Of a stretch of 64,000 nucleotides of DNA, positions 20,004 to 28,748 are shown one piece after another (position 1 is the stretch's first letter; each line of letters starts with the position of its first letter). This stretch comes from Planomonospora sp. ID67723. GTDB taxonomy: Bacteria; Actinomycetota; Actinomycetes; Streptosporangiales; Streptosporangiaceae. Made by a program: the position numbers and the translations under genes. The notes below the pieces were generated by a model. It did no database searches, had not been told where the DNA came from, and saw only the letters and a list, made by a program, of their open reading frames with translations. The stretch spans positions 1 through 64,000 of the forward strand of contig NZ_JABTEZ010000002.1 of assembly GCF_015711605.1 (NCBI RefSeq). Direction: 5' to 3'.

Positions 20004-21455
20004 GTGGCGCCGACGCTCCGCACCATCGTGCGGCGGTTGCCGCTCGGGCTCACCGTGCTCGCCGGAGAAGACGCGCTCGACCGGCCGGTGCGCTGGGTGG
20101 CGGTCAGCGAGCTGGAGGACCCCACGCCGTTCCTGGAGGGCGGCGAACTCGTCCTCACCACGGGCATGCGCCTGGACGCCGCGAGGGCGCAGCCGTACAT
20201 CCGGCGCCTGGTCGCCCGCGGGGTCACCGGCCTCGGGTTCGGCGTCGGGCTGGGGCACGAGACGATCCCCGCCGAGCTGCTGGAGGCCGCGGCCGGCGCG
20301 GGGTTGCCGCTGGTCGAGGTGCCCCGCGAGACGCCGTTCGTCGCGGTCGGCAAGGCGGTCAGCGACCTGCTCGCCGCGGAGCAGTACGAGGAGATCTCCC
20401 GGGCCTTCGCCACCCAGGGCCGGCTCACCCGCGCGGCCCTCCGCCCGGAGGGCCCGCGGGCGGTGATCGACCGGCTGGCCGGGGAGCTCGGCGGCTGGGC
20501 GGCCCTGCTCGACGAGGCGGGGGCCGTACGGCATGCGGCGGGGAGGGGGGCGGCGGGCGCCGAGGCGGTCGCCCCCGAGATCGGCCGGCTGCGCGGACGC
20601 ACGCGGGAGGGCACCCCGGCCAGCCTCGCCTTCTCCACCCCCGGCGAGCACGTCGTCGTCCAGCCGCTCGGCGCCCGCCGGATCAGGGGGTTCTTCGCGG
20701 TCGGGCTCGGCAGGCCGTTCACGCCGGTCGAGCACACCGTGGTCAACGCCGCCGGGTCCCTGCTCACCCTGGCCATGGAGCACGGCCGCGAGCACCTGGC
20801 CGCCGAGCGCAGGGTCCGCTCCGCGGTGCTCCGGCTGCTGCTGGCGGGTGAGGTCGAGGCGGGGCGGGAGGCGCTGGAGCGGCTGGGGGACCGGCTCGGG
20901 GACGGGCCGCTGGTGGTGCTGGCCGCCGGGGGCGGCCGAGAGGCGGTGCTGGAGGCCGCGGGCGAGGAGTTCGCGGTGGCCGACGACGACCGGGTGGTCG
21001 TCGTCGTGCCGGCCGGCCGCGCCGAGGAGACGGCCGGAGCGCTGCAGGAGCACGGCCCGGTCGGCGTCGGAGCCCCGGTGGGCCCGGAGGAGCTGCGCGC
21101 GGGCCTGGATCAGGCCGACCGGGCGCTCGCCGCGGCCCGCCGCGGGGCCGGGCCGGTCATGCGCTTCGCCGACCTCGCCGGCCAGGGCCTGCTCTCGCTG
21201 CTGGACGCCGGCGCGGCGGCGGCGTTCTCCGCGGCGCTGCTCGCACCCCTGCGGGAGTACGGCTCCCGCGCGGACCTGCTGGAGTCGCTGCATGCCTACC
21301 TGGCCTGCAACGGCCACTGGGACGCGGCGGCCCAGCGGCTCGGCGTGCACCGCCACACCTTGCGGTACCGCATGCGCCGCGTCGCCGAGTTGCTCGGCCG
21401 CGACCTCGACGACCCGGCGGCCCGCGCCGAGCTCTGGGTGGCGCTGAACGTCTAG
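20004..21455 (+). CDS. PucR family regulator, probable GABA-pathway regulator
   Basis: A roughly 483-aa PucR protein. The N-terminal PucR domain begins TLRTIVRRLPLGLTVLAGEDALDRPVRW, followed by LEGGELVLTTGM. The C-terminus, about the last 60 residues, contains YLACNGHWDAAAQRLGVHRHTLRYRMRRV, the PucR-type helix-turn-helix. Divergent transcription from gabT makes it the likely gabT regulator. The start is ambiguous: three successive GTG codons at 19998, 20001 and 20004 and an upstream ATG at 19941 are in frame; 20004 is chosen because GGGG lies at a usable distance and family members start close to TLRTIVRR. Confidence 0.85.
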   Translation: MAPTLRTIVRRLPLGLTVLAGEDALDRPVRWVAVSELEDPTPFLEGGELVLTTGMRLDAARAQPYIRRLVARGVTGLGFGVGLGHETIPAELLEAAAGAGLPLVEVPRETPFVAVGKAVSDLLAAEQYEEISRAFATQGRLTRAALRPEGPRAVIDRLAGELGGWAALLDEAGAVRHAAGRGAAGAEAVAPEIGRLRGRTREGTPASLAFSTPGEHVVVQPLGARRIRGFFAVGLGRPFTPVEHTVVNAAGSLLTLAMEHGREHLAAERRVRSAVLRLLLAGEVEAGREALERLGDRLGDGPLVVLAAGGGREAVLEAAGEEFAVADDDRVVVVVPAGRAEETAGALQEHGPVGVGAPVGPEELRAGLDQADRALAAARRGAGPVMRFADLAGQGLLSLLDAGAAAAFSAALLAPLREYGSRADLLESLHAYLACNGHWDAAAQRLGVHRHTLRYRMRRVAELLGRDLDDPAARAELWVALNV

Positions 21456-21467
21456 ACCGGCGGGCCG

Positions 21468-22100
21468 TCAGGCCTGCGACTGGTCGGTCAGGTAGCGGTA
21501 GATGATGGCGCGGGTGACGCTCTCGTAGGTGCGGCCGTCGCGCAGGTGCCCGGCACGTTCCAGACTGATGGCGCCCTGGGCGGCGGCCCAGAGCGCGTCG
21601 GCGATCTTCCTGGGCTGGGTCGGGATGAGGTACCCCGCCGAGATGCAGTCGGAGATGACCCGGTCGAAGATGTTGAGCGCCGCCCTGGCCAGGGTCCTGG
21701 CACGCTCGCTGGGCATGAACCCGGGAATCGCCTTCTCGAACATCAGGCCGTAGTAGCCCGGCTCGGCCAGCGCGGCCTCCCGGTAGGCGGGACCGAGCGC
21801 GGTGAGGTGCTCGAGGGCGTTCCTGCGCGGGGGGACGGCGTCCAACCGCCGCCGGAACCGCTCGAAGCCTTCCAGGTAGAGCGCCTCGGCCAGGCCCTCC
21901 TTGTTGCCGAACATGGTGTAGATGACGGTCGTCGAGCATCCCGCCTCGCTCGCGATGCGCCGCATCGACAGGCTCTCCGGGCCGACGGTGACCAGGAGCT
22001 GGCTGGCCACGTCGAGCAGCTTGCCGCGGAGCTCGTCCTGGCCGGCGCGCTCCCCGAGCAGGTAGGCACCCTGCAGCCCGAGCGGCGCCGAGGAGGTCAT
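21468..22100 (-). CDS. TetR family regulator
   Basis: A 210-aa TetR repressor. The helix-turn-helix is at residues about 20-70 (KLLDVASQLLVTVG, MRRIASEAGCSTTVIYTMFGNKEGL). The C-terminal domain has the TetR_C_33/WHG-like pattern seen in regulators of aldehyde and fatty-acid metabolism (PGFMPSERARTLARAALNIFDRVI). It is divergent from the aldehyde dehydrogenase across a 217-bp gap, so it probably controls that gene. ATG 22100 is chosen with GGAAAGG upstream; an upstream in-frame ATG at 22163 lies in the shared promoter region. Confidence 0.85.
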   Translation of the reverse strand: MTSSAPLGLQGAYLLGERAGQDELRGKLLDVASQLLVTVGPESLSMRRIASEAGCSTTVIYTMFGNKEGLAEALYLEGFERFRRRLDAVPPRRNALEHLTALGPAYREAALAEPGYYGLMFEKAIPGFMPSERARTLARAALNIFDRVISDCISAGYLIPTQPRKIADALWAAAQGAISLERAGHLRDGRTYESVTRAIIYRYLTDQSQA

Positions 22101-22317
22101 GGGGAAGCACGCCTTTCCGCTCCGGGGGACTCGCATCCGAGACTTAGCCAGGGTGAAGATCATCCAAACCGCTGTACGTAGAAATATCCTTAAAACATCC
22201 TGCTTTCGTTACAAGCCCAGGTCATATGGGTGTTTATGCGGAACGGTGAGGTGCGGCACGGGTCTTGTGCGGAGTGGAGTAAGGCCGGGCTCCGGCGGGT
22301 GGCATACCGTCGGAGAC

Positions 22318-23745
22318 ATGGACGTGCGCCCCTTCTGGCTCGCCGGCCGCCCCGTGACCGGGGACGCCGAGCTCACCGTGACCAACTCGCATGACGGCCG
22401 GGTCGTCGGCGTCTGCTCCGTGCCGACCGCCGCCCAGGTCGAGGAGGCCGTCGCCGCGGCGGACGCCGTGCGCAAGGAGGCCGCCGCGCTCCCGATCCAC
22501 GTGCGGGCCGAGGCCCTCGCCCACGTCTCGCGCCGCCTGGCCGAGCGCGCCGACGAGCTCGCCCACCTGATCACGCAGGAGAACGGCAAGCCCCTCTTCT
22601 GGGCCCGCGGCGAGGTCAACCGCGCGATCTCCACCTTCCGGTTCGCCGCCGAGGAGACCCGCCGCCTCAGCGGCGAGGCGCTGCGCCTGGACACCGAGCC
22701 CGCCGCGGCCGGCCGTCTCGCCTACGTCTCCCGGGTCCCGCACGGCCCGATCCTCGCGATCACGCCGTTCAACTTCCCGCTCAACCTGGTCGCCCACAAG
22801 GTCGCCCCCGCCATCGCCGTCGGCGCGCCGGTCATCGTCAAGCCCGCCCCGGCGACTCCGCTCTCCGCGCTGGTGCTCGGCGAGATCCTCGCCGAGACCG
22901 ACCTGCCCGACGGCATGTTCTCCGTGCTCCCGGTGCCCAACGACCGCGCCGCCACGCTGGTCGCCGACCCCCGCCTGCCGGTCGTCTCCTTCACCGGCTC
23001 CGGCCCGGTCGGCTACGCCATCATGGACCAGGTGCCGCGCAAGCACGTCACCCTGGAACTCGGCGGCAACGCCGCCGCGGTCGTCCTCGCCGACGCCGAC
23101 CTCGACTGGGCCGCCTCCCGGGTGGCGCTGTTCTCCAACTACCAGGCGGGCCAGAGCTGCATCGCGGTCCAGCGGGTCATCGTCGAGGAGGCCGTGCACG
23201 ACGCGTTCGTGGCCAGGCTCCTCCCGGCGGTCGAGGCCCTGGTGACCGGCGACCCCGAGGACGAGAAGACCCAGGTCGGCCCCCTGGTCTCGGTCGAGGC
23301 CGCCGAGCGCGTCGAGCAGTGGATCGCCGAGGCCGTCGCGGCCGGCGCCCGTGTCCTGGCCGGCGGCACCCGTGACGGCGCGAGCATCGCCCCGACCGTC
23401 CTGGCCGACGTGCCCGCCGACACCAAGGTCTCCTGCGAGGAGGTCTTCGGCCCGGTGATGATCATCCAGACGGTCTCCGGCCCCGACGAGGCCTTCGCCG
23501 CGGTCAACGCCTCCAAGTACGGCCTGCAGGCCGGGGTGTTCACCCGCAACCTCGACCTCGCCTTCCGCGCCAACCGCGAGCTGGAGGTCGGCGGCGTGAT
23601 CATCGGTGACGTCCCCTCCTACCGCGCCGACCAGATGCCCTACGGCGGCGTCAAGGACTCCGGAGTCGGCCGTGAGGGCATCCGCTCGGCCATCGCCGAC
23701 TACACCTACGAGAAGGTCATGGTCCTGACCGGGCTGACGCTGTAG
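22318..23745 (+). CDS. NAD(P)-dependent aldehyde dehydrogenase
   Basis: A 475-aa ALDH with catalytic Cys281 (AGQSCIAVQR), general base Glu247 (LELGGNAAAV) and ITPFNFPLN (148-156) contributing the catalytic Asn. The sequence type resembles the lactaldehyde/glycolaldehyde/phosphonoacetaldehyde branch rather than classical GabD. Given gabT nearby it could oxidise succinate semialdehyde, but that is inference; other small aldehydes are equally possible. It is divergent from a TetR regulator and ended by a strong hairpin at 23752. Confidence 0.87.
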   Translation: MDVRPFWLAGRPVTGDAELTVTNSHDGRVVGVCSVPTAAQVEEAVAAADAVRKEAAALPIHVRAEALAHVSRRLAERADELAHLITQENGKPLFWARGEVNRAISTFRFAAEETRRLSGEALRLDTEPAAAGRLAYVSRVPHGPILAITPFNFPLNLVAHKVAPAIAVGAPVIVKPAPATPLSALVLGEILAETDLPDGMFSVLPVPNDRAATLVADPRLPVVSFTGSGPVGYAIMDQVPRKHVTLELGGNAAAVVLADADLDWAASRVALFSNYQAGQSCIAVQRVIVEEAVHDAFVARLLPAVEALVTGDPEDEKTQVGPLVSVEAAERVEQWIAEAVAAGARVLAGGTRDGASIAPTVLADVPADTKVSCEEVFGPVMIIQTVSGPDEAFAAVNASKYGLQAGVFTRNLDLAFRANRELEVGGVIIGDVPSYRADQMPYGGVKDSGVGREGIRSAIADYTYEKVMVLTGLTL

Positions 23746-23751
23746 TGCGGC

Positions 23752-23786
23752 GTGCGCCTCCCCGGAACGGCTCCGGGGAGGCGCAC
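23752..23786. terminator. Bidirectional hairpin terminator
   Basis: A perfect 15-bp stem (23752-23766 with 23772-23786) and 5-nt loop ACGGC begin 7 bp after the aldehyde dehydrogenase stop, between two convergent genes. Confidence 0.75.
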
Positions 23787-23916
23787 CGGGGACGCGACGC
23801 CTACCAAGGCAGGGGACGGCCGTCACGGGCTGAGCCCTGGCTTCCGCCGGCGACGTGGGTGCGGTGGTTGCCGAACGCCCGCGCTCGGGACCCCGGACGG
23901 CGTGCTCGCCGGGCGC

Positions 23917-24948
23917 TCACGACCGTTCGGCGGTGGTGTAGACGTCCTTGGCGGTGTCGCCGAAGTAGGGGCCGTACATCGTGTTGCGGTCGTCGCTGTA
24001 CTTGAAGCTGTTCACCGAGGTGATCGTGCCGCGGCCGGTGCCGGGGTCGAAGGCGGTGAACCAGGGGCCGCCGCTGGATCCGGCGGTCATGGTGCAGCCC
24101 AGGCCCTGGTTGCGGGTCTGGTCGTGGGGGTCGGCGCGGACCGGCCCGGAGCAGTAGATCAGGTGCTCGCCGTTGTAGGGGGGATCGACCGGGAAACCGA
24201 AGCCGTACGTCTGGCGGCCGCGGGGCGTGCCGAAGGCGATCTCCTGGAAACCGACGACGTCCGCGAGGTGCTTGCCGCCCCGCATGTTGAGCGCGACCAT
24301 GCCGATGTCGTGGTTGTCGTCCGCGCTGCGCGACCACGGGCCGGCGACGAACATGCGGCGGGCGGTGAACTGACCGTACGGCTGGCGGCCCTGGTCGTAG
24401 CCGGGGACGAAGGTCCAGTTGTCGGCCCACGCGCCGGCGCCGTCCTTGACGCAGTGGCCCGCGGTGGCCACGAGATCGCGGTTGGCGCTGCGCACGGCGC
24501 TCGCCGAGCAGACGAAGTCGACTCCGCCCAGGGTGAGGAAGACGCGTCCGGTGGTCCTGCTCACCAGCCCGCCGGCGGTCCAGCGGGACCCGTTGGTGGG
24601 GGCTCCCGGCAGGGCGGCCTGGCGGTGTGCCGGGGCGTTCGTCTCCGTCAGCACCCCGCTCAACGTGTCGAGCAGGTCGATCGGCACGGCCGCCGCCATC
24701 CGCTGCGGAGTCCAGTAGCCGAGCACGTGGCGCTGCTCGGCCGTGGTCTCGGCGGCCGTGTGCTCGACGACGTCGGTTCCGCCGGGGGGCCTGTCCGCCT
24801 TCCGGACGGCGGGTTCGACCGGCCGGATGGCCCGGACGGCCGCGACGACCCACGCCGGGTGCTCGGTGGTCGTCGCGCCGGTCGGGAAGGCGCCCGTCAG
24901 CCAGGTGACGAGCGAGGCTGCCGCAAGCAGGGCGAGGCTCGAGGTCAT
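23917..24948 (-). CDS. Secreted trypsin-fold serine protease (paralog 1)
   Basis: A 343-aa exported endopeptidase of the S1/glutamyl-endopeptidase-like type. A signal sequence (residues 1-25) is followed by a pro-region to about residue 125. The triad is readable as His165 (ATAGHC), Asp214 (DNHDIGM) and Ser292 (AGSSGGPW). Cys148/Cys166 and Cys266/Cys285 are positioned for disulfides. It lies 52 bp downstream of a paralog with the same layout, so the pair probably arose by tandem duplication and may be cotranscribed. Specificity cannot be read from the sequence. Confidence 0.87.
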   Translation of the reverse strand: MTSSLALLAAASLVTWLTGAFPTGATTTEHPAWVVAAVRAIRPVEPAVRKADRPPGGTDVVEHTAAETTAEQRHVLGYWTPQRMAAAVPIDLLDTLSGVLTETNAPAHRQAALPGAPTNGSRWTAGGLVSRTTGRVFLTLGGVDFVCSASAVRSANRDLVATAGHCVKDGAGAWADNWTFVPGYDQGRQPYGQFTARRMFVAGPWSRSADDNHDIGMVALNMRGGKHLADVVGFQEIAFGTPRGRQTYGFGFPVDPPYNGEHLIYCSGPVRADPHDQTRNQGLGCTMTAGSSGGPWFTAFDPGTGRGTITSVNSFKYSDDRNTMYGPYFGDTAKDVYTTAERS

Positions 24949-25000
24949 AGGAGCCGAGTTTGCACTACCCGATGTGTCGCTGCGGCTACTTTCGGCAATC

Positions 25001-26035
25001 TCAGGGGGTGCCGGTGCCCTGGGCGGCCTCGTAGACGGCCCGGGCGTCGGTTCCGAAGTAGGGGCCGAACATCCAGCCGCTGGCGAAGTTGTACTTGAAG
25101 CTGTTGACCGAGTTCTGCGTGCCCAGCCCGGTGCTCTCGTTGAAGGACAGGAACCACGGCCCGCCGCTGGACCCGCCGGTCATGGTGCAGTTCAGTCCGA
25201 GATCGCGGCTCATCAGGAAGTCGTCGAAGGCCCGGCCGCTGCAGTAGATCAGCTTGGAGCCGTCGTACGGGCTGGCCGCCGGATAGCCGAAGGAGTGCAT
25301 CTGCTGGCGCCGGGGCTGGTTGAAGGCGACGCCCTGGCCGCCGACGACGTCGGTCAGGCGCTGCCCGTTCAGGGGGGCCACCACGGCGGCGGCCATGTCG
25401 TGGTTGATGTCCTCGGAGTTGTTCCACTGAGGGGTGGTGTAGAGCGTGGTCGCCACCCAGGTGCCGTGCGGCCGGTTGCCGCCGTCGTAGCCGGGGACGA
25501 AGACCCAGTTGCTGTGGAAGGCGCCGCCCATCTTCACGCAGTGCCCGGCGGTGATCACGGTGCTCTTGTTCTCGCTGGTCACCGCGTTTCCGGAGCAGGA
25601 CGCGTTGCGACCCTGGTAGGTGAAGAACACCCGTCCGGCGGTCTTGGTGACCGCTCCGCCGCGGGTCCAGGGGGAGCCGTTGGAGGTGTGGGCCGCCGTG
25701 CCGGCGCGCAGGGGCGCCACGGCGTCGCCGTCCGCGGTGGTCGGGGGGATCGAGACGGGGGCGGCCTCGGCCTGCGAGGCGGACGCCTCCGCGGTCAGGC
25801 GCATGCCGTTCTTCCTGGGGGCGAGGGCGGTGAGAGGCTGGGCCGCCTCCATCTTCGCCTCGGTCCAGTAGCGCTGGACGACGCGCTGTTCGCTCGTGGT
25901 GTCGGCGGCCTCCTCCTCGACGGGGGGCGGGGTGGCGGGGGCCGCGGCGGCGGCGCTGTGGGCGACCGCCGCGGGCAGCAGGGCGCTTCCCGCGGCGAGA
26001 GTGAGGATGGGGACCAGGCGTGCCGTGCGGCGCAT
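25001..26035 (-). CDS. Secreted trypsin-fold serine protease (paralog 2)
   Basis: A 344-aa paralog of the next protease gene. It has a clear signal peptide ending near AVAHSAAAAA, a pro-region containing EEAADTTSEQRVVQRYWTEA (parallel to TAAETTAEQRHVLGYWTPQ in the partner), and the triad His165 (ITAGHC), Asp213 (NHDMAA) and Ser290 (GGSSGGPW). The catalytic domains are closely similar (VPGYDGGNRPHG against VPGYDQGRQPYG), while the pro-regions differ, suggesting divergence in activation. The start has GGGAGG upstream. Confidence 0.88.
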   Translation of the reverse strand: MRRTARLVPILTLAAGSALLPAAVAHSAAAAAPATPPPVEEEAADTTSEQRVVQRYWTEAKMEAAQPLTALAPRKNGMRLTAEASASQAEAAPVSIPPTTADGDAVAPLRAGTAAHTSNGSPWTRGGAVTKTAGRVFFTYQGRNASCSGNAVTSENKSTVITAGHCVKMGGAFHSNWVFVPGYDGGNRPHGTWVATTLYTTPQWNNSEDINHDMAAAVVAPLNGQRLTDVVGGQGVAFNQPRRQQMHSFGYPAASPYDGSKLIYCSGRAFDDFLMSRDLGLNCTMTGGSSGGPWFLSFNESTGLGTQNSVNSFKYNFASGWMFGPYFGTDARAVYEAAQGTGTP

Positions 26036-26219
26036 GTGTACCTCCCGAGACCTGATGCTGACTCGGGAAGCTAGTGCGCCTCATATCCACATTTCTCAAT
26101 ATTTGCGACAATTGATATAGCAATATTCGGACTTAAATAACCTCTTTTATCGCGTGTTCCCTGGGTCACGGCGTTCGATGCCGATTCGACATGCCGACGC
26201 GGACCGGGAGAATGAGACG

Positions 26220-27404
26220 GTGCAGCCAGACACCACGCGCTCCGTCGTCCTGCTCGGCTCGACCGGCTCCGTCGGGACCCAGTCCCTCGACGTCATCGCC
26301 CGCAACCCCGGGAGCTTCCGGGTCGCGGCCCTCGCCGCCGGGGGCGGCCGGATCGACCTGCTGGCCCGTCAGGCGGCCGAGTTCCGGCCCGAGGCCGTGG
26401 CCGTGGCCGACCCGGCGGCCGTGCCGGAGCTCAGGGAGGCGCTGGCCGCCCTCGGCGTGAACGCCAAGGTCCTCGCGGGTCCCGAGGGAGTCGCCGAGGC
26501 GGCGGCCTGGCCGTGCGACACCGTGCTCAACGGCGTCACCGGCGCCCTCGGGCTGACCTCGACGCTGGCGGCGCTGGAGGCGGGCCGCACGCTCGCCCTG
26601 GCCAACAAGGAGTCCCTGATCGTCGGCGGGCCGCTGGTCAAGCGCCTGGCCAGGCCCGGGCAACTGCTCCCGGTGGACTCCGAGCACTCCGCGCTGGCCC
26701 AGTGCCTGTGGGCGGCCGGGCCGACCGGCCCGGACGCGCGGGCCGTACGCAAACTGGTCGTCACGGCGAGCGGCGGACCGTTCCGGGGACGGTCCCGCGC
26801 GGAGCTGGAGGACGTGACGCCCGAGCAGGCCCTGGCCCACCCGACGTGGGCGATGGGCCCGGTCATCACGGTGAATTCCGCCACACTCGTCAACAAGGGC
26901 CTGGAGGTCATCGAGGCCCACCTCCTCTTCGACATCGGCTTCGACCGGATCGACGTCGTGGTCCACCCTCAGTCGATCGTCCACTCGATGGTGGAGTTCG
27001 CCGACGGCTCGGTCATCGCCCAGGCCAGCCCGCCCGACATGCGGCTGCCGATCGCGCTCGCCCTCGGCTGGCCCGGCAGGGTCCCCGGCGCCGTCCCCGC
27101 TGTCGACTGGACCAGGGCCCACACCTGGACGTTCGAGCCGCTCGACGACGAGGCGTTCCCGTCCGTCGCCCTCGCCCGCCACGTCGGCTCCGCGGGCGGC
27201 ACGGCCCCGGCCGTCTACAACGCCGCCAACGAGGTGTGCGTGGACGCGTTCCTGGCCGGGCGGCTGCCGTTCCTCGCCATCGTGGACACCGTGGCCGCCG
27301 TCGTGGGCGAGCACCAGGTCACCGCGGCGGGATCGGTCGAGGAAGTGCTCGCCGCCGACGCGTGGGCGCGCGTACGGGCACGCGAGCTCACCGCCACTAC
27401 CTAG
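26220..27404 (+). CDS. dxr: 1-deoxy-D-xylulose 5-phosphate reductoisomerase
   Basis: A 394-aa enzyme of the MEP isoprenoid pathway, converting DXP to MEP with NADPH and a divalent metal. The N-terminal nucleotide motif is [13 protein letters not shown]. The metal and substrate regions appear as [27 protein letters not shown] and [16 protein letters not shown] 26220 is chosen (reading [13 protein letters not shown]) with GGGAG upstream; an upstream ATG at 26154 would add 22 atypical residues. ispG follows only 36 bp later. In M. tuberculosis and many actinobacteria a site-2 protease gene separates the two; it is missing here. Confidence 0.95.
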   Translation: MQPDTTRSVVLLGSTGSVGTQSLDVIARNPGSFRVAALAAGGGRIDLLARQAAEFRPEAVAVADPAAVPELREALAALGVNAKVLAGPEGVAEAAAWPCDTVLNGVTGALGLTSTLAALEAGRTLALANKESLIVGGPLVKRLARPGQLLPVDSEHSALAQCLWAAGPTGPDARAVRKLVVTASGGPFRGRSRAELEDVTPEQALAHPTWAMGPVITVNSATLVNKGLEVIEAHLLFDIGFDRIDVVVHPQSIVHSMVEFADGSVIAQASPPDMRLPIALALGWPGRVPGAVPAVDWTRAHTWTFEPLDDEAFPSVALARHVGSAGGTAPAVYNAANEVCVDAFLAGRLPFLAIVDTVAAVVGEHQVTAAGSVEEVLAADAWARVRARELTATT

Positions 27405-27440
27405 ACTGGAACGCGTCGTCGACTCTTCAAAGGCTGAAAA

Positions 27441-28607
27441 ATGACTTCTGTTGCTCTCGGGATCCCTTCGGTCAGGACCAAGCCGATCGCCGAGCGACGC
27501 CGTTCCCGCCAGATCATGGTCGGCTCCGTCCCGGTGGGCGGTGACGCGCCGGTCTCGGTGCAGTCCATGACCACCACGGTCACCGCCGACATCAACGCCA
27601 CCCTCCAGCAGATCGCCGCGCTGACCGCGTCCGGCTGCCAGATCGTCCGGGTGGCGGTGCCGTCCCAGGACGACGCCGAAGCGCTGCCGATCATCGCGAA
27701 GAAGTCGCAGATCCCGGTGATCGCGGACATCCACTTCCAGCCGAAGTACGTCTTCGCCGCGATCGAGGCGGGCTGCGCGGCGGTCCGGGTCAACCCGGGC
27801 AACATCAAGAAGTTCGACGACAAGGTCGGTGAGATCGCGCGTGCCGCCGCCGACCACGGCGTGCCGATCCGCATCGGCGTCAACGCCGGCTCGCTCGACC
27901 CGCGCCTGCTGCAGAAGTACGGCAAGGCGACCCCCGAGGCGCTGGTGGAGTCCGCGCTGTGGGAGTGCTCGCTGTTCGAGGAGCACGGCTTCCGGGACAT
28001 CAAGATCTCGGTCAAGCACAACGACCCGGTCGTGATGATCCAGGCCTACCGGCTGCTCGCGCAGCAGTGCGACTACCCGCTCCACCTCGGCGTCACCGAG
28101 GCGGGACCGGCCTTCCAGGGCACCATCAAGTCCGCCGTGGCCTTCGGCGCGCTGCTGGCCGAGGGCATCGGAGACACCATCCGGGTCTCGCTGTCGGCCC
28201 CGCCGGTGGAGGAGATCAAGGTCGGCATCGGCATCCTGGAGTCGCTGGGCCTGCGCGAGCGCGGCCTGGAGATCGTCTCCTGCCCCTCGTGCGGCCGGGC
28301 CCAGGTCGACGTCTACACCCTGGCCGAGCAGGTCCAGGCCGGCCTGGAGGGGCTGAAGGTCCCGCTCCGGGTCGCGGTCATGGGCTGCGTCGTCAACGGC
28401 CCCGGTGAGGCCCGCGAGGCCGACCTCGGCGTCGCCTCCGGCAACGGCAAGGGCCAGATCTTCGTCAAGGGCGAGGTCATCAAGACCGTCCCCGAGTCGC
28501 AGATCGTGGAGACCCTGATCGAGGAGGCCCTCCGGCTGGCCGAGGAGATGGGCGTCGAGATCGACCTCGACGACGACGCCCCCGGCCCGGAGGTCGTCGT
28601 GGGCTGA
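27441..28607 (+). CDS. ispG: 4-hydroxy-3-methylbut-2-en-1-yl diphosphate synthase
   Basis: A 388-aa iron-sulfur enzyme of the MEP pathway (also called GcpE), reducing MEcPP to HMBPP. The [4Fe-4S] ligands are visible as Cys281 and Cys284 ([11 protein letters not shown]) and Cys316 ([11 protein letters not shown]), with Glu323 nearby as the likely fourth ligand. The N-terminal TIM-barrel holds VQSMTTT and [12 protein letters not shown]. It forms an operon with dxr. A TAP-type hydrolase, then a GNAT gene, follow on the same strand. Confidence 0.96.
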   Translation: MTSVALGIPSVRTKPIAERRRSRQIMVGSVPVGGDAPVSVQSMTTTVTADINATLQQIAALTASGCQIVRVAVPSQDDAEALPIIAKKSQIPVIADIHFQPKYVFAAIEAGCAAVRVNPGNIKKFDDKVGEIARAAADHGVPIRIGVNAGSLDPRLLQKYGKATPEALVESALWECSLFEEHGFRDIKISVKHNDPVVMIQAYRLLAQQCDYPLHLGVTEAGPAFQGTIKSAVAFGALLAEGIGDTIRVSLSAPPVEEIKVGIGILESLGLRERGLEIVSCPSCGRAQVDVYTLAEQVQAGLEGLKVPLRVAVMGCVVNGPGEAREADLGVASGNGKGQIFVKGEVIKTVPESQIVETLIEEALRLAEEMGVEIDLDDDAPGPEVVVG

Positions 28608-28640
28608 CCCCGGCGTGCGAGGTCCGGCCGGATGATTACA

Positions 28641-28656
28641 GCTAGCAATCACTTGG
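28641..28656 (+). promoter_or_regulatory. Member of the shared 7-2-7 dyad family (site A)
   Basis: GCTAGCA-AT-CACTTGG, a degenerate inverted repeat 93 bp upstream of the TAP hydrolase at 28749. Its right half, CACTTGG, is one base from the CGCTTGG half-site found at the other sites. This is the weakest member. Confidence 0.4.
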
Positions 28657-28748
28657 CTACACATTGGTAAGTGTCTGGCCGGGTGGCCGGTGGCCGGAGG
28701 GCCGTCCGGGAGACCATCTCCTCTGCCGTATGAGGAGAGGAAGTCCCA

